A stretch of DNA of 14,821 nt from a bacterium (GTDB lineage: Archaea; Thermoproteota; Nitrososphaeria; Nitrososphaerales; CADDZS01): assembly GCA_027310845.1 (NCBI GenBank), contig DAIDAB010000034.1:1-14821 (forward strand). Reading direction: 5' to 3'. Each line of letters opens with the position of its first letter. Within the stretch, counting starts at the first letter, position 1. Made by a program: the position numbers and the translations under genes. The notes under the pieces are model-generated. The model saw only the letters and a list, made by a program, of their open reading frames with translations. It was not told where the DNA came from and made no database searches. Shown here piece by piece: positions 13,056 through 14,821 of this stretch.

Positions 13056-14195
13056 CTAAAACTTGAAGAAGCCGCTCTTTTTCTTTTCGTCCTCTGTCTG
13101 CTTCAGCTCCTTCAATAGATCCTTCTGCCTGTCGGTCAGTTTCGTTGGAACCGCCACGCGGATAGTTATCATCTGGTTTCCCCGTGAAGCCCCTCCTAGA
13201 GCAGGCATCCCCTTTCCCTTTAGCTTCAGCACAGTGCCAGGTTGAGTTCCGCTGGGGATCTCGATCTCTGCGCTTTTTCCTTCGATTGTTGGTACCTGAA
13301 TCGTGGTACCCAGTGTAGCATCGGCCATTCCGACAACTACCTCACAAAGCAGGTCTTTGTCCTGCCTGGCGAAGAAATTATGGCGCATGATGTGGCAAAC
13401 GACATATAGATCGCCGGCTGCAGATCCCGTCTCTCCGGCATCTCCCTCACCCCTCAACCGAAGAGAAGATTCGTCCTCAATGCCTGCAGGAATCTTGACT
13501 GATATCTTTCTCTTTCGCTGCACAGTTCCGATTCCGCGACAGTCTCTGCAAGGGTTGTCGAGTATCTGCCCTCTCCCTCGGCAGGCTCTGCATGTCTCTA
13601 TTCTGACAAACTGGGCAAACCCTGCTGAGCTTACGCGCTGCACCTGTCCTTTTCCTCCGCACTCAGTGCAAACCCGCGGGTTACTACCGGGCCGAGCTCC
13701 ACTCCCCTTGCAGACTGGGCATCTCTCAGTTCTCGGAACCTCGATCTCCGTGGTGAGCCCCGCCGCGGCTTGCTCCAAAGTCATGTCAAGATCGTATCTC
13801 AGGTCTGCACCACGTCGCGTGCCCTTGCCACTGCCTGTCATGTTCCCAAAGAACATGTCAAAAATGCTGCCGGAAAAGCCGCCGAAACCGCCGAAGCCGA
13901 GATCTCGCAATATCTCGTCAAAGTTCGTCGTGCGGAAAATATCCTCAGCGGTGTATCTGCCCTGTATTCCTTCGTGGCCGAACCTATCATACTGCGCCCT
14001 TTTCGCGTCATCTGAAAGAACTGCGTAGGCCTCTGAGATTTCCTTGAATCTATCCTCAGCGCCTTGAGATTTGTTTCTGTCGGGATGGTACTGGAGCGCG
14101 AGCTTTCTATACGCTGATTTTATCTGATCCTTAGTCGCATCCTTTTGCACGCCGAGGACTTCGTAGTAGTCTCGCTTCTCAGCTGTAGTTGCCAT
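13056..14195 (-). CDS. dnaJ: Chaperone protein DnaJ
   Basis: A complete 379-residue type I Hsp40. It stimulates the DnaK ATPase and delivers unfolded protein. Domains: J domain 8-73 with HPD at 37-39 (LQYHPDRNKS); Gly/Phe-rich linker about 75-125 (FGGFGGFSGSIFDMFF); zinc domain with four C-x-x-C-x-G-x-G repeats, C159/C162 (CPVCKGSG), C176/C179 (CTECGGKG), C202/C205 (CRACRGRG) and C216/C219 (CRDCRGIG); C-terminal substrate domains with GTTIQVPTIEG and GTVLKLKGKGMP. The ATG at 14195 lies 6 bases after the dnaK stop, so the two are probably one operon. In archaea this chaperone set is regarded as acquired from bacteria; base composition here does not stand out, so any transfer is old. Confidence 0.96.
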   Translation of the reverse strand: MATTAEKRDYYEVLGVQKDATKDQIKSAYRKLALQYHPDRNKSQGAEDRFKEISEAYAVLSDDAKRAQYDRFGHEGIQGRYTAEDIFRTTNFDEILRDLGFGGFGGFSGSIFDMFFGNMTGSGKGTRRGADLRYDLDMTLEQAAAGLTTEIEVPRTERCPVCKGSGARPGSNPRVCTECGGKGQVQRVSSAGFAQFVRIETCRACRGRGQILDNPCRDCRGIGTVQRKRKISVKIPAGIEDESSLRLRGEGDAGETGSAAGDLYVVCHIMRHNFFARQDKDLLCEVVVGMADATLGTTIQVPTIEGKSAEIEIPSGTQPGTVLKLKGKGMPALGGASRGNQMITIRVAVPTKLTDRQKDLLKELKQTEDEKKKSGFFKF

Positions 14196-14201
14196 CTCAG
14201 G

Positions 14202-14821
14202 TCAGCTCTTGGACGGGCTTCCTTCCTGGTCCACTTTGTATTCCGCATCCACGACTTTCTTTTCCTCTCCACCTTGCGATTGGGTGCCCGCACCCTGCGA
14301 CGCGGCAGAGGCGGATGCTTGTTGGTAGGCGATTGTGCCGATCTCCTTCAGGACATTGCTCACTGACTCGACCTTCTGTTTCACTCCTTCAATGTCAGTT
14401 CCTGCCATAGCATCTTTCAGCTCTTTTGATGCAGCGTCGAGCTTGCTGAGCATATCAGCCGGGATCTTGTCTTTCAGATCTGATTTCGTCTTTTCGACAG
14501 TGTAGAGAAGGCTATCAGCTTGGTTTCTTGTCTCGGCCTCCTCCTTCTTCTTCTTGTCAGCTTCCGCGTACTGCTCTGCTTCCTTGACCATTCTATCCTT
14601 TTCCTTGTCCGAGAGCTTGGTTGAAGCAGTGATTGTTATTCCCGTTTGCTTTGCCGTCGCAAGGTCTTTTGCGGCCACGTTCAGTATTCCGTTTGCATCG
14701 ATGTCGAAAGCCACTTCAATTTGTGGAACCCCTCTAGGGGCTGGTGGAATTCCTGTCAGGTTGAAATTGCCAAGCGATACATTGTCGCCTGCCATCGCTC
14801 TTTCTCCTTGCAGCACATGCA
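14202..14821 (-). CDS. dnaK: Chaperone protein DnaK (Hsp70), C-terminal part (partial)
   Basis: The last 205 residues of DnaK; the frame is open to the window edge, so the ATPase domain and the start are missing. The fragment begins in the substrate-binding beta domain with HVLQGERAMAGDNVSLGNF, then GIPPAPRGVPQIEV, FDIDANGILNVAAKDLAT and ITITASTKLSD, all standard Hsp70 signatures. The helical lid follows (KDRMVKEAEQYAEADKKKK to SNVLKEIGTIAYQQ), then a Gln/Ser/Ala/Gly-rich tail ending VVDAEYKVDQEGSPSKS, where bacterial DnaK also has V-x-D-A-E-(Y/F). It binds exposed hydrophobic peptides under ATP control with DnaJ (6 bases downstream) and GrpE (expected outside the window). The codon at 14814-14816 is GTG for an internal valine, not a start. 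Confidence 0.97.
   Translation of the reverse strand, partial: HVLQGERAMAGDNVSLGNFNLTGIPPAPRGVPQIEVAFDIDANGILNVAAKDLATAKQTGITITASTKLSDKEKDRMVKEAEQYAEADKKKKEEAETRNQADSLLYTVEKTKSDLKDKIPADMLSKLDAASKELKDAMAGTDIEGVKQKVESVSNVLKEIGTIAYQQASASAASQGAGTQSQGGEEKKVVDAEYKVDQEGSPSKS

Noticed and set aside
13029..13062. tRNA-like T-arm between the aIF5A and dnaJ genes (GGGACTCGAATAGCCCT)
   Set aside because: Only a four-base stem surrounds the TCGA loop, it overlaps the dnaJ stop region, and no anticodon or D arm fits on either side within the 24-base gap.
13303..14028. 241-codon plus-strand frame opposite dnaJ
   Set aside because: Antisense shadow of dnaJ; Pro/Ser/Arg-rich translation with no domain, while DnaJ on the other strand has all its motifs.
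1..14821. Mobile elements, CRISPR arrays, prophage genes, rRNA or tRNA genes
   Set aside because: No transposase or integrase motifs, no spaced direct repeats, no long terminal repeats and no tRNA fold were found when reading both strands; almost all sequence is accounted for by housekeeping genes.

Overview
The window reads as a piece of archaeal chromosome, most likely from the Thaumarchaeota/Nitrososphaeria side of the TACK group. The evidence is ribosomal proteins of archaeal/eukaryotic type (S19e, L31e, L39e), an RNase P protein (Rpp21/Rnp4), Nep1, Nob1, aIF5A, a PDCD5-family protein, an F420-dependent NADP reductase, and AT-rich boxes resembling archaeal TATA elements upstream of several genes. 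A divergent FtsZ-like protein together with bacterial-type DnaK/DnaJ fits a thaumarchaeon better than a euryarchaeon or a typical crenarchaeon. Base composition looks even throughout. I see no insertion sequences, phage genes, CRISPR arrays, tRNAs or rRNAs. Gene content is essentially housekeeping; the lineage call is inference, not a search result.

Layout. (1) 1-3793, plus strand: end of gcvPA, then gcvPB, rnp4, rps19e, a PDCD5-like gene, rpl39e (51 codons) and rpl31e, tightly spaced. A TATA-like box before rps19e suggests a second promoter inside the run. (2) 3803-6956, minus strand: an ASCH/PUA-like protein, a divergent tubulin/FtsZ-like GTPase, and a radical-SAM methylthiotransferase of the MiaB/CDKAL1 type. 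(3) 6957-7916, plus strand: an intergenic stretch with a possible 46-codon ORF, then nep1. (4) 7919-10038, minus strand: an aspartase/fumarase family enzyme, most like aspartate ammonia-lyase, and a four-helix membrane protein of unknown function. (5) 10187-10855, plus strand: F420:NADP oxidoreductase, overlapping at its tail with minus-strand nob1 (10842-11330). (6) 11594-12427, minus strand: NAD kinase. (7) 12633-13031, plus strand: aIF5A. (8) 13056-14821, minus strand: dnaJ and the 3' part of dnaK, which runs off the window.

How the genes fit together. Much of the window serves RNA and ribosome biology: tRNA 5' processing (Rnp4), ribosome structure (S19e, L31e, L39e), 16S rRNA modification (Nep1), 3' maturation of 16S rRNA (Nob1), tRNA A37 methylthiolation and translation elongation (aIF5A). 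A metabolic set covers glycine cleavage, aspartate/fumarate conversion and redox cofactors (NAD kinase makes the NADP that F420:NADP oxidoreductase uses). DnaK/DnaJ handle protein folding.

I do not see a clear, wholly new multi-gene system. The best candidates for follow-up are the FtsZ-like protein with altered T4 and T7 loops and its ASCH-protein neighbour, the long charged tail on L31e, the control region at 10048-10186 (perfect palindrome, mini-ORF with a strong ribosome-binding site, leaderless-type promoter), and the two short regions with possible small genes (6981-7223 and 11331-11593).
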